Below are positions 22,508 to 32,294 of a stretch of 64,000 nucleotides of DNA, piece after piece. This DNA comes from Actinomadura rudentiformis. GTDB lineage: Bacteria; Actinomycetota; Actinomycetes; Streptosporangiales; Streptosporangiaceae. Made by a program: the position numbers and the translations under genes. Below the pieces are notes generated by a model. The model was not told the origin of the DNA and made no database searches. It saw only the letters and a list, made by a program, of their open reading frames with translations. The stretch covers positions 291,198-355,197 of the forward strand of contig NZ_WBMT01000011.1 of the NCBI RefSeq assembly GCF_008923185.1, read 5' to 3'. How positions within the stretch are numbered: position 1 is the stretch's first letter; each line of letters opens with the position of its first letter.

Positions 22508-25500
22508 GTGCGAATCGGGATCCTCGGGCCCTTGAAGGTGGCCGCGAACGGCCATCCTGTCGAGGTCGGCGGCGCACGCCTGCGCGCCCTGTTGATCCTG
22601 CTCGCTCTCAACGCGGACCGTACGGTCTCGGCCGACCGGCTGATCGACGACCTGTGGGAGGACCGTCCGCCGGGCGCCGCGCCCAACGCCCTGCAGTCGC
22701 TGGTGTCGCGGCTGCGCCCGGTGATCGGTCGCGAGCACCTGGAGTCGAAGCCGGGCATGTACCGGCTCCTCGTCCCGCCCGCGGCCGTGGACGCCCACGA
22801 CTTCGAGGCCAGGGTCGCCGGTGCACTCCGTACAGGCGACCCGGCCAAGCGCGCGGCCGAGCTGCGGGAGGCCCTCGCGCTCTGGCGAGGCCCGGCGCTT
22901 GAGGACGTGGCGGGCCGCCCGTTCGCCGAGGGACCGTCGGCGCGCCTCGAAGGCCTGCGCCGCACCGCCCTGGACGAGCGCATCGAGGCCGATCTCACCC
23001 TCGGCCGCCACACCTCGCTCATTCCGGAGCTCCGGGCGCTGACCGCCGCCGACCCGCTCAGTGAGCCGCTCCGCGGAAAGCTGATGCGAGCCCTGTACGC
23101 GGCAGGCCACCAGGTCGAGGCCCTGGCCGAATACGAATCGGCCAAACGCACCCTGGCCGAGACCCTGGGCGTGGACCCTTCACCCGACCTGGAGAACGTC
23201 TACCTGGCAATCCTCCGCCAAGACCCGACCCTTCTCATGACCAGCCGGGCAATCCCAGGCAGCACGAGCGCAGCACAGACAGCCTCAGCGAACGGTGCGC
23301 ACGCGATCCAGCAGGCGGCGGCCGATGCAGGCGAGACCATGCACTCCGAGGCGGCGGGGGCGCGGCCGGTCGGGAATCTGCGGGCGCGGATCACGAGCTT
23401 TGTGGGGCGGGACGACGATCTCTCCCAGCTGAGCGAGTTGCTGGCCGGGCAGCGGCTTGTGACGTTGACCGGGCCGGGTGGCGCGGGGAAGACGCGGCTG
23501 TCGCTGGAGACCGGCGAGCGGTGGCTGGGCCGGGTGCGGGACGGGGTGTGGGTGGTCGAGTTCGCGCCGATCACAGACCCGGCCGAGGTGCCGCAGGCCG
23601 TGCTCACGGCGCTGGGGCTGCGCGAGACGGTCTGGCAGGCGGGCGCGGCGCGCGTGAAGCGGGAGATCAACGATCCGCTGGACCGGTTGGCCGCCGCGCT
23701 CGCGCGCAAGCGGCTGTTGCTCGTTCTCGACAACTGCGAGCACCTCCTCGACGCCGCGGCCGATCTGGCGGACCGCCTGCTGGCGGACTGCCCGGGTGTG
23801 CGGATCCTTGCGACGAGCCGCGAGCCGCTCGGCATCACGGGCGAGGCGCTGTGGCCCGTCGACCCGCTCCCACCACCCCCTCCTGGCGTGCGAGCCGGCC
23901 ACGCGCTGAACTATCCCGCGGTACGGCTCCTTGCGGATCGCGCGGCGGCCGTGTCCCGCGGCTTTGCGGTGACCGACGGCAACGTCGCCGACATCGCGCA
24001 GATCTGCTGGGCCCTGGACGGGATGCCGCTGGCGATCGAACTGGCCGCCGCCCGCATGCGCGCGATGACGCCCGGCCAGGTCGCGGCCCGGCTCAACGAC
24101 CGGTTCGGCCTCCTGGCATCGGGCAGCCGCACTGCGCTGCCGCGCCACCAGACGCTCCGTGCCGTCGTCGAATGGAGCTGGGATCTGCTTGATCCGGCTG
24201 AACGCGCGCTGTGGCGGAGGCTCGCGGTCTTCACCGGCGGCGTCACCGCGGCGAGCGCCGAGGAGGTGTGCGCCGGTCCGGAGCTCCCTCGTGACCAGGT
24301 CTTCGACGTGCTGACCGCCCTGGTCGACAAGTCCCTCGTGACTATCAGCGACGGCCAGGGGGAGCCCCGCTACCGGATGCTGGAGACGATCCGCGCGTAC
24401 GGGTTGGAGCGGCTGGCCGAGTCGGGCGAGGAAGAGGAGATCAGACGCGCGTACGCCACGTACTTCGTCCAGCTGGCCGAAACCGCGGAACCCCACCTCT
24501 ACCGCGACGAGCAGGTGTACTGGATTGCCAGGCTCGCTGCCGAGCACGACAACCTGCATGCCGCGCTGCGGTGGTCGATCTCGGTCGGTGACGCGCCGCT
24601 GGCCGTGCGGTTCTGCGCAGGGCTCGGTTGGTACTGGTTCCTGCGCGGGCAGCTCAAGGAGAGCACCGACACCATCATGTGGGTGCTCAATCTGCCTGGT
24701 CTGCCCGAGGACCAGACGACCGCGGTCGCCATGGCGATCGGCGCGATGATGATGGTTGACGGCGACTACAAGAACGAGCAGAGCGTCGCCCTGCTGATGC
24801 GGGTACGCCGGATCTGCGACGCCCACGCCGACGAGGAGTTGCAGCCGACGCTGCGTGTGACGAACGTCGCGCTGAAGATGTACCTGATGGATTGGGACGA
24901 GGACGCGGTCACGCTCATAGACCCGCTCCTGCACGATTCCAATCCGTGGGTACGCGGGGTGGGCCACTTCATCCGCGGCCAGTTCGCGCTCAACTACGGG
25001 CACCACGACGCGGGCGCCGACGACTTCGCCCGCGCGCTGGAGGCCTTCCGCCTCATCGGCGACCGCTGGGGGCTCGCGTTCACCCTCACCGCCCAGGCCG
25101 AACTCGCCGGCCGCCGCGGCGACCACGGCGAAGCCGTCACGCTCTACGAGGAGTCGATCCGGCTCAACGACGCCCTCGGCGGCGGGCCCGTGCCGATCCT
25201 CCATAGCCATGTGAAGCTGGCGAACGAGCTGGCGCTGCTCGGTGAGAGGGACCGCGCCGTCAAGATGCTCAACGTCGCGCTCCGCGAGGCCGAACGGGTC
25301 TGCAGCATCGAGAGCATGGCGGCGCTGCACTGCCAGCTCGGTGAGATCGCACGCCACGATGGCGATGTCACCGGGGCCACCAGGCACCTCGATCGTGCGT
25401 ACGAGCTGGTCTCGGCCGATACCGGCCCGCCGCACATCCGCGCGATGGTCCTGTGCTCGCAGGGTCATCTCGCCCTCGGCCTCGGCGAGGTCGAGGCGGG

Positions 25501-25822
25501 CCGGACACGGCTCATCAAGGCATTGCAGGCCGCCGTGCACGCCGTGGACCACCCGATCATCGCGTTCGTCCTGGTGGGCCACGCCGCCCTTGCTCTTCGC
25601 GAAGGAGACGCGGAACGTTCCGCATACTGGCTGGGCGCGGCCGACGGCCTGCGCGGCAGCCGCGACCAGTCACTGCGCGACGTCCTGCTGGTCGAGGCCG
25701 CCACCCGCAAGGTCCTCGGCGAGACCGCGTTCACCACTGCCTATGAACGCGGCCTCGCCGTCACCCTGGACGACGTCCTGAGCACCTTCGCGCTGGAACG
25801 CCCTCCGCCGTTGGTCACTTGA
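22508..25822 (+). CDS. AfsR/SARP-type regulator with NB-ARC ATPase and TPR domains
   Basis: 1104 residues. Residues 1-95 are an OmpR-like winged helix of SARP type (VRIGILGPLKV, DRLIDDLWEDRPP), and ~95-250 the bacterial transcriptional activation domain. After a linker comes an NB-ARC ATPase: P-loop LTGPGGAGKTRLS (~320), RLLLVLDNCEHLLD and ILATSREPLGI. The remaining ~500 residues are helical TPR-like repeats. AfsR-class proteins activate secondary-metabolite genes. GTG 22508 was chosen where homology begins, with GGGAGAG upstream. It could control the neighbouring lectin or exporters, but no binding direct repeats were identified. Its stop overlaps the convergent lectin gene by eight bases. 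Confidence 0.9.
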   Translation: MRIGILGPLKVAANGHPVEVGGARLRALLILLALNADRTVSADRLIDDLWEDRPPGAAPNALQSLVSRLRPVIGREHLESKPGMYRLLVPPAAVDAHDFEARVAGALRTGDPAKRAAELREALALWRGPALEDVAGRPFAEGPSARLEGLRRTALDERIEADLTLGRHTSLIPELRALTAADPLSEPLRGKLMRALYAAGHQVEALAEYESAKRTLAETLGVDPSPDLENVYLAILRQDPTLLMTSRAIPGSTSAAQTASANGAHAIQQAAADAGETMHSEAAGARPVGNLRARITSFVGRDDDLSQLSELLAGQRLVTLTGPGGAGKTRLSLETGERWLGRVRDGVWVVEFAPITDPAEVPQAVLTALGLRETVWQAGAARVKREINDPLDRLAAALARKRLLLVLDNCEHLLDAAADLADRLLADCPGVRILATSREPLGITGEALWPVDPLPPPPPGVRAGHALNYPAVRLLADRAAAVSRGFAVTDGNVADIAQICWALDGMPLAIELAAARMRAMTPGQVAARLNDRFGLLASGSRTALPRHQTLRAVVEWSWDLLDPAERALWRRLAVFTGGVTAASAEEVCAGPELPRDQVFDVLTALVDKSLVTISDGQGEPRYRMLETIRAYGLERLAESGEEEEIRRAYATYFVQLAETAEPHLYRDEQVYWIARLAAEHDNLHAALRWSISVGDAPLAVRFCAGLGWYWFLRGQLKESTDTIMWVLNLPGLPEDQTTAVAMAIGAMMMVDGDYKNEQSVALLMRVRRICDAHADEELQPTLRVTNVALKMYLMDWDEDAVTLIDPLLHDSNPWVRGVGHFIRGQFALNYGHHDAGADDFARALEAFRLIGDRWGLAFTLTAQAELAGRRGDHGEAVTLYEESIRLNDALGGGPVPILHSHVKLANELALLGERDRAVKMLNVALREAERVCSIESMAALHCQLGEIARHDGDVTGATRHLDRAYELVSADTGPPHIRAMVLCSQGHLALGLGEVEAGRTRLIKALQAAVHAVDHPIIAFVLVGHAALALREGDAERSAYWLGAADGLRGSRDQSLRDVLLVEAATRKVLGETAFTTAYERGLAVTLDDVLSTFALERPPPLVT

Positions 25823-26408
25823 TGTTCTTGAACCGCTGGTTCTTGGCGTAGCTGCACTTCCAGACGGTCGTGAGGGCCCTGTTGCGCTTGCTGGCTCCGG
25901 CGATGTCCAGGCACTTGCCCTTGGCGTACTGGCTGAAGAACCGGTTGTCGGGCGTGTACCAGAACAGCTGCTTGGTGTAGTTGTCGCCGTACTTCTTGTT
26001 CCGGCACTGCCGCTGCGTGACGGAGGAGCCGTTCCGCTTGGCGTCCACGGTGAGGCACAGCCCGCTGTTCCGGTTCTGGATCGCGTAGATGTGGTGCCGG
26101 ACGCCGCCGGCCCCCGGGGCCTGGACCAGCCAGAGTGCCCACTGCATGTTCGCCTGCTTCACGCAGGACCATTGGTCGGCGCGCACTCCTTGCCGCTTGG
26201 ACCAGCCAGGGATCTCCACGCACTTCTTGGAGTGCTCTGCCCGGAGGCGTGTCCACGCAGGGCGCTTCAGAGCCGTGGCGTCCCCGGCAGCATCCACACG
26301 AGCAGGCCCAGGCGATCCCGGCGCGGCCGAGGCCGCCGAAGAGAGCAACGTGGCGGAGATGGCGCAGGCCGAGCCGACTACAGCGAGCGTGCGAAGGTGA
26401 TGGGACAT
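25815..26408 (-). CDS. secreted ricin-type beta-trefoil lectin-like protein
   Basis: 197 residues. A signal peptide (MSHHLRTLAVVGSACAISAT, cleavage after ASAA near residue 30) sends it outside the cell. The mature part reads as a beta-trefoil with repeating CVEIPG / CLTVDA / CLDIAG strands and QWAL, LFWYTP and NQRFKN at the positions of the QxW motif, with paired cysteines. It should bind carbohydrate; no catalytic domain is attached. ATG 26408 has GGGGAG upstream. The gene converges on the AfsR-like gene with an 8-bp overlap. Confidence 0.85.
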   Translation of the reverse strand: MSHHLRTLAVVGSACAISATLLSSAASAAPGSPGPARVDAAGDATALKRPAWTRLRAEHSKKCVEIPGWSKRQGVRADQWSCVKQANMQWALWLVQAPGAGGVRHHIYAIQNRNSGLCLTVDAKRNGSSVTQRQCRNKKYGDNYTKQLFWYTPDNRFFSQYAKGKCLDIAGASKRNRALTTVWKCSYAKNQRFKNIK

Positions 26409-26663
26409 AGGTGTCTCCCCAGGTCGGTGATGCCCCAGAGCCAACCCCGACCGCGTCTCCGGCCCGTCTCCGGCCCAGCTCAGGTGGGAAGCGGCCGGTC
26501 GTTCACGACATGCTTGATGATCTCCTGCGGTCTCTTCCATCTCTGCCTGGGCACCCTCACCCGCACGGTCCTGCACACCCGGCCCGCCGCCGTGGTCGCC
26601 CTCGCGGCCGGGCTGCCCGTGGAGCGGCCAACGATATGAATTCGCCTATAGGACCGCAGCCGT

Positions 26664-26676
26664 GTCCATATTGGAC
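26664..26676. promoter_or_regulatory. short palindrome upstream of the MFS gene
   Basis: GTCCA-TAT-TGGAC is an inverted repeat about 40 bases before the MFS start; CCTATAGG lies just upstream. It could be a promoter -10/operator. The rest of the 305-bp gap (26409-26708) shows no gene. Confidence 0.3.
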
Positions 26677-26714
26677 CGGCCGGATGCCCCTCTGGTCTGC
26701 TCTGTCCCGTGCTC

Positions 26715-27857
26715 ATGACCGCCCCCACCTCCGATCGCCGGGTGATCGTGACGATGGTCACGGCCCAGATCGCCGCCAGCCTGGGCTACTTCTCCGTGAT
26801 GGCGCATCTGGTCGCGCACCTCCGGCATGACGTGGGCCTGATGGCGAGCACGATCGGGTTGATCCTCGGCGTCCGGCTCGGCGTGCAGTACGCACTTCTT
26901 CTTCCGGTCGGACCCCTCACCGACATGCTCGGCGCACGCCGCACCGGAACGATCGCGTGTTCCGTCCGCGCGCTGAGCTTCGTCCTTCTGGGCACCGCCG
27001 AGGGGTTGAGCGCGTTGCTCTGCGCAGCCGTCCTCATGGGTGCGGGCGGTGCGCTCCTCCACCCGGCGGCTCAGAGCATGCTGGCCGGCGTCACTCCTGC
27101 CCGCCGCTCCAAAGGCTTCGCCGCCTACGTGGCGACCCAGCACATCGGAACGGTGGTGGGTCCGCCCTTGGGGCTCGCACTCCTCACCCCGGGCTTCGCG
27201 TTCGTCGCGGGAACGGGCGCCGTCTTGTGGGCGTTCGCCGGAGCCCTCTTCCTCTTCCTGCCACGCCACAACCATGAGTCGGCTCCCCGCGATCTCCTTG
27301 CGGGCGTCCGAGCGGCTTTCCGCGACCGTTCATTTCTGCTCTTCGCCCTGGCGACCGCCCCTACGACCCTCCTCGCCAACCACATCATGACCGCCGTGCC
27401 GCTCCTGGGTTTCACGCCCAGCATGGCGACCCTCAGTTTCTGCGTGCTGGCTGCGGTGGCCGCCTCAGCCCAGCCGTTCGTGGCCGCGAAGCACCGTGGC
27501 GAACGCCCGTGGGTCCTGCGTCTCGGCCTGCTGTGCGCGGCGGCCACGTTCCTGGTGCTGGCGCCCTTGGACGGGACGGAGACCGACCTCTTGATGCTCG
27601 CGGCCGTCCTCAACGGCATCGCGAACGGCCTGATCCAGCCATCGATCTTCCAACGCGCCGCCCGCCATGCCCCGCAGGGCCGCTTCGGCTCGTACTACGG
27701 CGTCCTGGCGTTCTGCTCCGGAATGTTCGCCTGCGTGGGAGATCTGCTGATCGGCCGCCTCTTCGACCAAGGCCCCACCGGCGCCACCACAGCCCTCCTG
27801 GCCGTGGCGATCTTCGCCCTGGCAGCCGCAGTGACCACCCGAGGCCCGCACCACTGA
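26715..27857 (+). CDS. MFS transporter
   Basis: About 380 residues with 11-12 hydrophobic segments. The loop between helices 2 and 3 reads GPLTDMLGARRTG, the MFS G-x-L-x-D-x-x-G-x-R signature (motif A). No domain indicates the substrate; exporters of this size often carry drugs or small metabolites. ATG 26715 and GTG 26709 are both possible and neither has a good ribosome site, so the transcript may be leaderless. Ends at a strong bidirectional terminator shared with the ABC exporter operon. Confidence 0.85.
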   Translation: MTAPTSDRRVIVTMVTAQIAASLGYFSVMAHLVAHLRHDVGLMASTIGLILGVRLGVQYALLLPVGPLTDMLGARRTGTIACSVRALSFVLLGTAEGLSALLCAAVLMGAGGALLHPAAQSMLAGVTPARRSKGFAAYVATQHIGTVVGPPLGLALLTPGFAFVAGTGAVLWAFAGALFLFLPRHNHESAPRDLLAGVRAAFRDRSFLLFALATAPTTLLANHIMTAVPLLGFTPSMATLSFCVLAAVAASAQPFVAAKHRGERPWVLRLGLLCAAATFLVLAPLDGTETDLLMLAAVLNGIANGLIQPSIFQRAARHAPQGRFGSYYGVLAFCSGMFACVGDLLIGRLFDQGPTGATTALLAVAIFALAAAVTTRGPHH

Positions 27858-27887
27858 CGGCGTGGAGATTTGGGACAGGAAACGAAA

Positions 27888-27922
27888 ACGGCGGCGGTGC
27901 CCTTCTTGGGGACCGCCGCCGT
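27888..27922. terminator. bidirectional terminator between the MFS and ABC genes
   Basis: ACGGCGGCGGT pairs perfectly with ACCGCCGCCGT around a 13-base loop with a smaller inner stem. It is flanked by AAAA on the left, giving a T-run for the minus strand. Confidence 0.85.
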
Positions 27923-27953
27923 GATGTGCGTGCCAGACCTTTGAGACCTTGCG

Positions 27954-28789
27954 TCAGACCTTGCGCCTGAAGGCTCGCATGGACAAGGGGATGAAGAGGG
28001 CGGCGATCGCCACGCCCCAGATGAGGGCCTGGATGGCCGGCGTGAGGACCGGCTGGCCCATGCTCGGGTCGGTCACCTTGTGGCCGATCAGCAATCCCCG
28101 GATCGCGTCACCCAGCAGGGAGACCGGGTTGTTCTCCATGACCGTGCGGATCCACCCCGGGTACTTGTCGGAGACCGGGATGAAGGCGTTGCTGAGGAAC
28201 GAGACCGGAAAGATGATGGTGAATCCGAAGATCTGCACCTTCTCCGGCTCGTCGACCGCCAGGCCCACGAAGACCGAGACCCAGGCGAACAGCAGGGAGA
28301 AGGCGAGGAGCAGCAGGAACGCGGGGAGCAGGTTGACCCAGCTGGTCTCGACCCGGAAGCCGATGATCAGCCCCACGACCATCACGATGAACATCGACCA
28401 GGCCTGCTTGACCGTGTCGGCGATGATCCGGCCGGCCAGCGGGGCCGAACGCGCGATCGGCAGGCTGCGGAACCGGTCGAAGACGCCCTTGGTGACGTCG
28501 TTGTTGAGGCCGACGCCGGTGGTCATCGAGGCGAACAGGGCGTTCTGGACGATGATGCCCGGAATGAGGATCGGCAGGTAGTCCTCGACGCTTCCGGCCA
28601 TCGCGGGACCGAAGACGAAGGCGAAGAGCAGCACGAACATGATGGGCTGGACGCTCAGGTCGACCAGTTCCATCGGGTTGTGTTTGATCTGCACCAGGTT
28701 GCGCCAGGTCAGCGTCATGGTGTTGCGCAGTCCGGTGGACAGGCTCACCTGCCGGGGCAGGTCGCGCGGGACGACGTGGGTGGCGGCGG

Positions 28790-28793
<4 letters not shown>
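27954..28793 (-). CDS. ABC-2 type exporter permease (DrrB-like)
   Basis: 279 residues with six membrane segments. The N-terminal MTLTWRNLVQIKHNPMELVD and the FGFTIIFPVSFLSNAFIPV stretch are typical of DrrB/ABC-2 permeases, which export anthracyclines, other antibiotics or lipids. Its ATG overlaps the stop of the ATPase gene by four bases (ATGA), so the pair is translated together. Substrate cannot be read from the sequence. Confidence 0.9.
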
Positions 28794-29773
<980 letters not shown>

Positions 29774-29880
29774 GTGATCTCCTAGGTCTGTGTTCGCCGG
29801 ACACCTGACGGCCCTGGATGCGGCGGCGTGCAAAGTTACAGCTGTCCGGTGGGGAACGCATCCAGTTTTTTCCGACGGTC

Positions 29881-29948
29881 CTGACAAATCGCTGACGGAC
29901 CGCTGACGTCCGGGACAACTCTCGCATCCAGGTCTGACAAAACGCTGA
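29881..29948. promoter_or_regulatory. two near-identical 15-base direct repeats upstream of the ABC operon
   Basis: CTGACAAATCGCTGA (29881-29895) and CTGACAAAACGCTGA (29934-29948) differ at one position and are 53 bases apart, about five helical turns, so both could face the same side of DNA. They lie in the 381-bp gap (29774-30154) upstream of the drrAB-like operon and could be sites for its regulator. Otherwise the gap has no gene. Confidence 0.45.
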
Positions 29949-30154
29949 GACGCCTGGGATGCAGCTGGCTGAAGCCGGTATTCGGAGAGGGATCGGCAGC
30001 GCGACTCCTATATCTTGCGTCGTCCTGAGCATGGTCAACACAACTTCGTGTCACAGCAGGGCAAACCATCGGCCTGGAGGCAGGGTCTGCCGGCGGGAGG
30101 CGGCGCGCTCACAGATGACGCTCCACGGGTGGGAGCCCTCATGGATCTAGACTC

Positions 30155-30712
30155 ATGCCCGTGACGTCGGTGCGGCGCGCCCACCAGCCCGACGGCGGTG
30201 GTCCGCGTCTGCGGCCGCCCGCCCATCGGGTCTCTCCGCGCGCCATCGCCCACTGGGCGATCGAATATCTCCTGCTCTGGGGCCTGGGCCTCGGCCTCGC
30301 CTGGGGTGTGGCCGCCTGGATCGACGACGCCGACTGGGACGGCCTGCCCGGCTGGATGATCGAACGTGTCTGGTGGCTGCCGTTCCTGATCGGGGTCGCC
30401 GGGGTGCTCATGGTCACGGTGGCGCCGGTGTGGCGCTACCGGGTGCATCGCTGGGAGGTCAGCTCGGACGTCGTCTATACGCGCACGGGATGGTTCAGCC
30501 GTGAGTGGCTGCTCGTCCCGGTGAGCCGTATCCAGACCGTCGACACCGAGCAGGGTTGGCTCGAACGCATGCTGGGCCTGGCGACCATCGAGGTCAACAC
30601 CGCCTCGCACGCCGGATCGTCAGAGGTCGCCGGCCTTCCGGTGGCGGTGGCGACGCGCCTGGCCGAGGACCTCGCCCGCCGCGCCCATGACCTCCGAGAC
30701 GACGCGACATGA
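30155..30712 (+). CDS. PH-domain membrane protein, YdbS-like
   Basis: 185 residues. Two membrane segments (~30-50 and ~70-90) precede a bacterial PH (bPH2) domain starting at WRYRVHRWEVSSDVVYTRTGW and including VPVSRIQTVDTEQGWLER. Partner-pair genes ydbS/ydbT in Bacillus have the same layout; there they affect resistance to bacteriocins. It ends in an ATGA overlap with the larger partner. Start ATG 30155 has no clear ribosome site; GTG 30161 is an alternative. Confidence 0.85.
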   Translation: MPVTSVRRAHQPDGGGPRLRPPAHRVSPRAIAHWAIEYLLLWGLGLGLAWGVAAWIDDADWDGLPGWMIERVWWLPFLIGVAGVLMVTVAPVWRYRVHRWEVSSDVVYTRTGWFSREWLLVPVSRIQTVDTEQGWLERMLGLATIEVNTASHAGSSEVAGLPVAVATRLAEDLARRAHDLRDDAT

Positions 30713-32283
30713 ACGTCCAAGAAGAGGGGCGGGGCTCGCCGCCCTCGGACGATCCAGGGGATGACCACATCCCTGAGGCGTCGGCTGAGCGCGATGGTGC
30801 TGAGCCTGGCGGTGCTGAGTCCGGCGGTGCTGAGTCCGGCAGTGTTAAGCCTGGCGGAGTTGAGCCGGTCGCCTTGCGGCTGCATCCGCTGACGTTCGTC
30901 GTGGGCGCGGCGCGGGAGCTGATCGCGCTGCTTGCCGCCGGTGCGGCGGGACTGGCGGTCGGTGGCCTGTCCACGGCGTTCTACTTCACGTTGGTCGGAC
31001 TGGGCATCGGCTTCGTCTTCCATCTGGCGACCTGGGCCACATTCACCTACACCGTCCACGAAGACCGCATCGCGCTCCGCCGGGCGCTGATCGGGCGATC
31101 CGTGAAGACCATTCCGCGTGATCGCATCCGTGGTGTGGACATCAGCGCGACGCTGGCCCATCGAGTGCTGGGGCTGGCCATCGTCCACATCGATGCCGGC
31201 GCGGATGGGGGCGAGGGCGAGCTCAACGCGGTCTCGCTGCAGGAAGCCGAACGGCTCCGCAAGGTCCTGCTCGCCCGAGCCTCAACAGCCGCTGAACGAG
31301 CCGCACCTGAGCCTCAGCGGCGAGTCCTTGGCCGGATGGAATCGCGCTGGTACGTGTACGCCCCGCTCAGCGGCGCCTATCTCCTCACCCCGTTCGCACT
31401 CGCCGGCAGTCTTCTCGGCACGCTCTACAACCTGAGCGACGACTTCGGCCTGATCACCCGGGACCGGCTCGAGAACCTGGGCCACGAGGTGGTCGGCCTC
31501 CCGACCCTCGTCGTGATCATCCTGGCGATCCTGTTCCTGATCGCCATGCCGGTGATGTCGGTCATCGTGTTCACGCTCTTCAACTGGGACTTCACCGTGT
31601 ACGAGCGGGACGGCTCCGTGGTGGCCGAGCGCGGTCTGATGACCCGGCGCAGCGTCTCGCTCGAACGCCGGCGCATCCGGGGCGTGGAGCTCGCGGACAA
31701 CCCGTTCGAACGGCTCGCCGGAGTCGTCCGCCTCGGTGCCCTCGTCACCGGCCTGGGAGACGCCGCCCACCGCGGCCGCCTCCTGCCCGCCGCGCCTGGC
31801 ACCGCCGTGGAGTCCCTGGCGCGACGAGTGCTCGGCCCTCCGCCCGCACCGCTCATCATGCATCCGCGTGGCGCCCGCAGCCGCCGCATCACGCGGGCCG
31901 TCGCCCCACCGGCCGGGGTGGGGGTGCTGGCCGTCCTGGCCGGCCAGCCCTGGGTGGCGTACGGATGTGCCGTGGTCGCATTGCTCGCCGTCCCGCTCGG
32001 CATCGACCGTTACCGCCAGCTGGGCCATGCCTCCGATGGCGAACGCCTGACCGTGCGATCCGGATCGCTTCGCCGCCGCCAAGCCGTGGTCGAACACGGC
32101 GCAGTCGTCGGCTGGCGCATCCGCCAGACACTCTTTCAGCGCCGCCTCGGCCTGGCGACGCTGGTCGTCGCCGTGGGCGCGGGCGACGGAGGGTATCCCG
32201 CCGTGGACATGGCCGAGGAGGACGCTCCCGCCTTCGCCGCAGAGATCACGCCCGCCTGGCTGGATCCCTTCCTGACCCGCTGA
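30709..32283 (+). CDS. PH-domain membrane protein, YdbT-like
   Basis: 524 residues. After a variable, repeat-bearing N-terminus (~1-55) come membrane helices and three bPH2 domains, with segments at FTYTVHEDRIALRRALIGR, FTVYERDGSVVAERGLMTR and GERLTVRSGSLRRRQAVVE. Each is followed by an R-RIRGV/I-type strand. It presumably works with the preceding smaller protein as a membrane complex. Start ATG overlaps the previous stop. Convergent with sepH, 11 bases away. Confidence 0.85.
   Translation: MNVQEEGRGSPPSDDPGDDHIPEASAERDGAEPGGAESGGAESGSVKPGGVEPVALRLHPLTFVVGAARELIALLAAGAAGLAVGGLSTAFYFTLVGLGIGFVFHLATWATFTYTVHEDRIALRRALIGRSVKTIPRDRIRGVDISATLAHRVLGLAIVHIDAGADGGEGELNAVSLQEAERLRKVLLARASTAAERAAPEPQRRVLGRMESRWYVYAPLSGAYLLTPFALAGSLLGTLYNLSDDFGLITRDRLENLGHEVVGLPTLVVIILAILFLIAMPVMSVIVFTLFNWDFTVYERDGSVVAERGLMTRRSVSLERRRIRGVELADNPFERLAGVVRLGALVTGLGDAAHRGRLLPAAPGTAVESLARRVLGPPPAPLIMHPRGARSRRITRAVAPPAGVGVLAVLAGQPWVAYGCAVVALLAVPLGIDRYRQLGHASDGERLTVRSGSLRRRQAVVEHGAVVGWRIRQTLFQRRLGLATLVVAVGAGDGGYPAVDMAEEDAPAFAAEITPAWLDPFLTR
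30796..30870 (+). repeat. five 15-bp tandem units in the YdbT-like gene
   Basis: Units at 30796, 30811, 30826, 30841 and 30856, led by GGTGCTGAGTCCGGC (two exact copies). They keep the frame and encode a five-residue repeat (GAESG-like) in the unstructured N-terminus. Confidence 0.85.
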
Positions 32284-32294
32284 GGAGAACGGAG

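Noticed and set aside
23285..25582. 765-codon open frame antisense to the AfsR-like gene
   Set aside because: It is the mirror of a high-GC gene with clear domains on the other strand. Its composition (His, Arg, Gly, Val rich) and lack of any motif or ribosome site are typical of a shadow frame.
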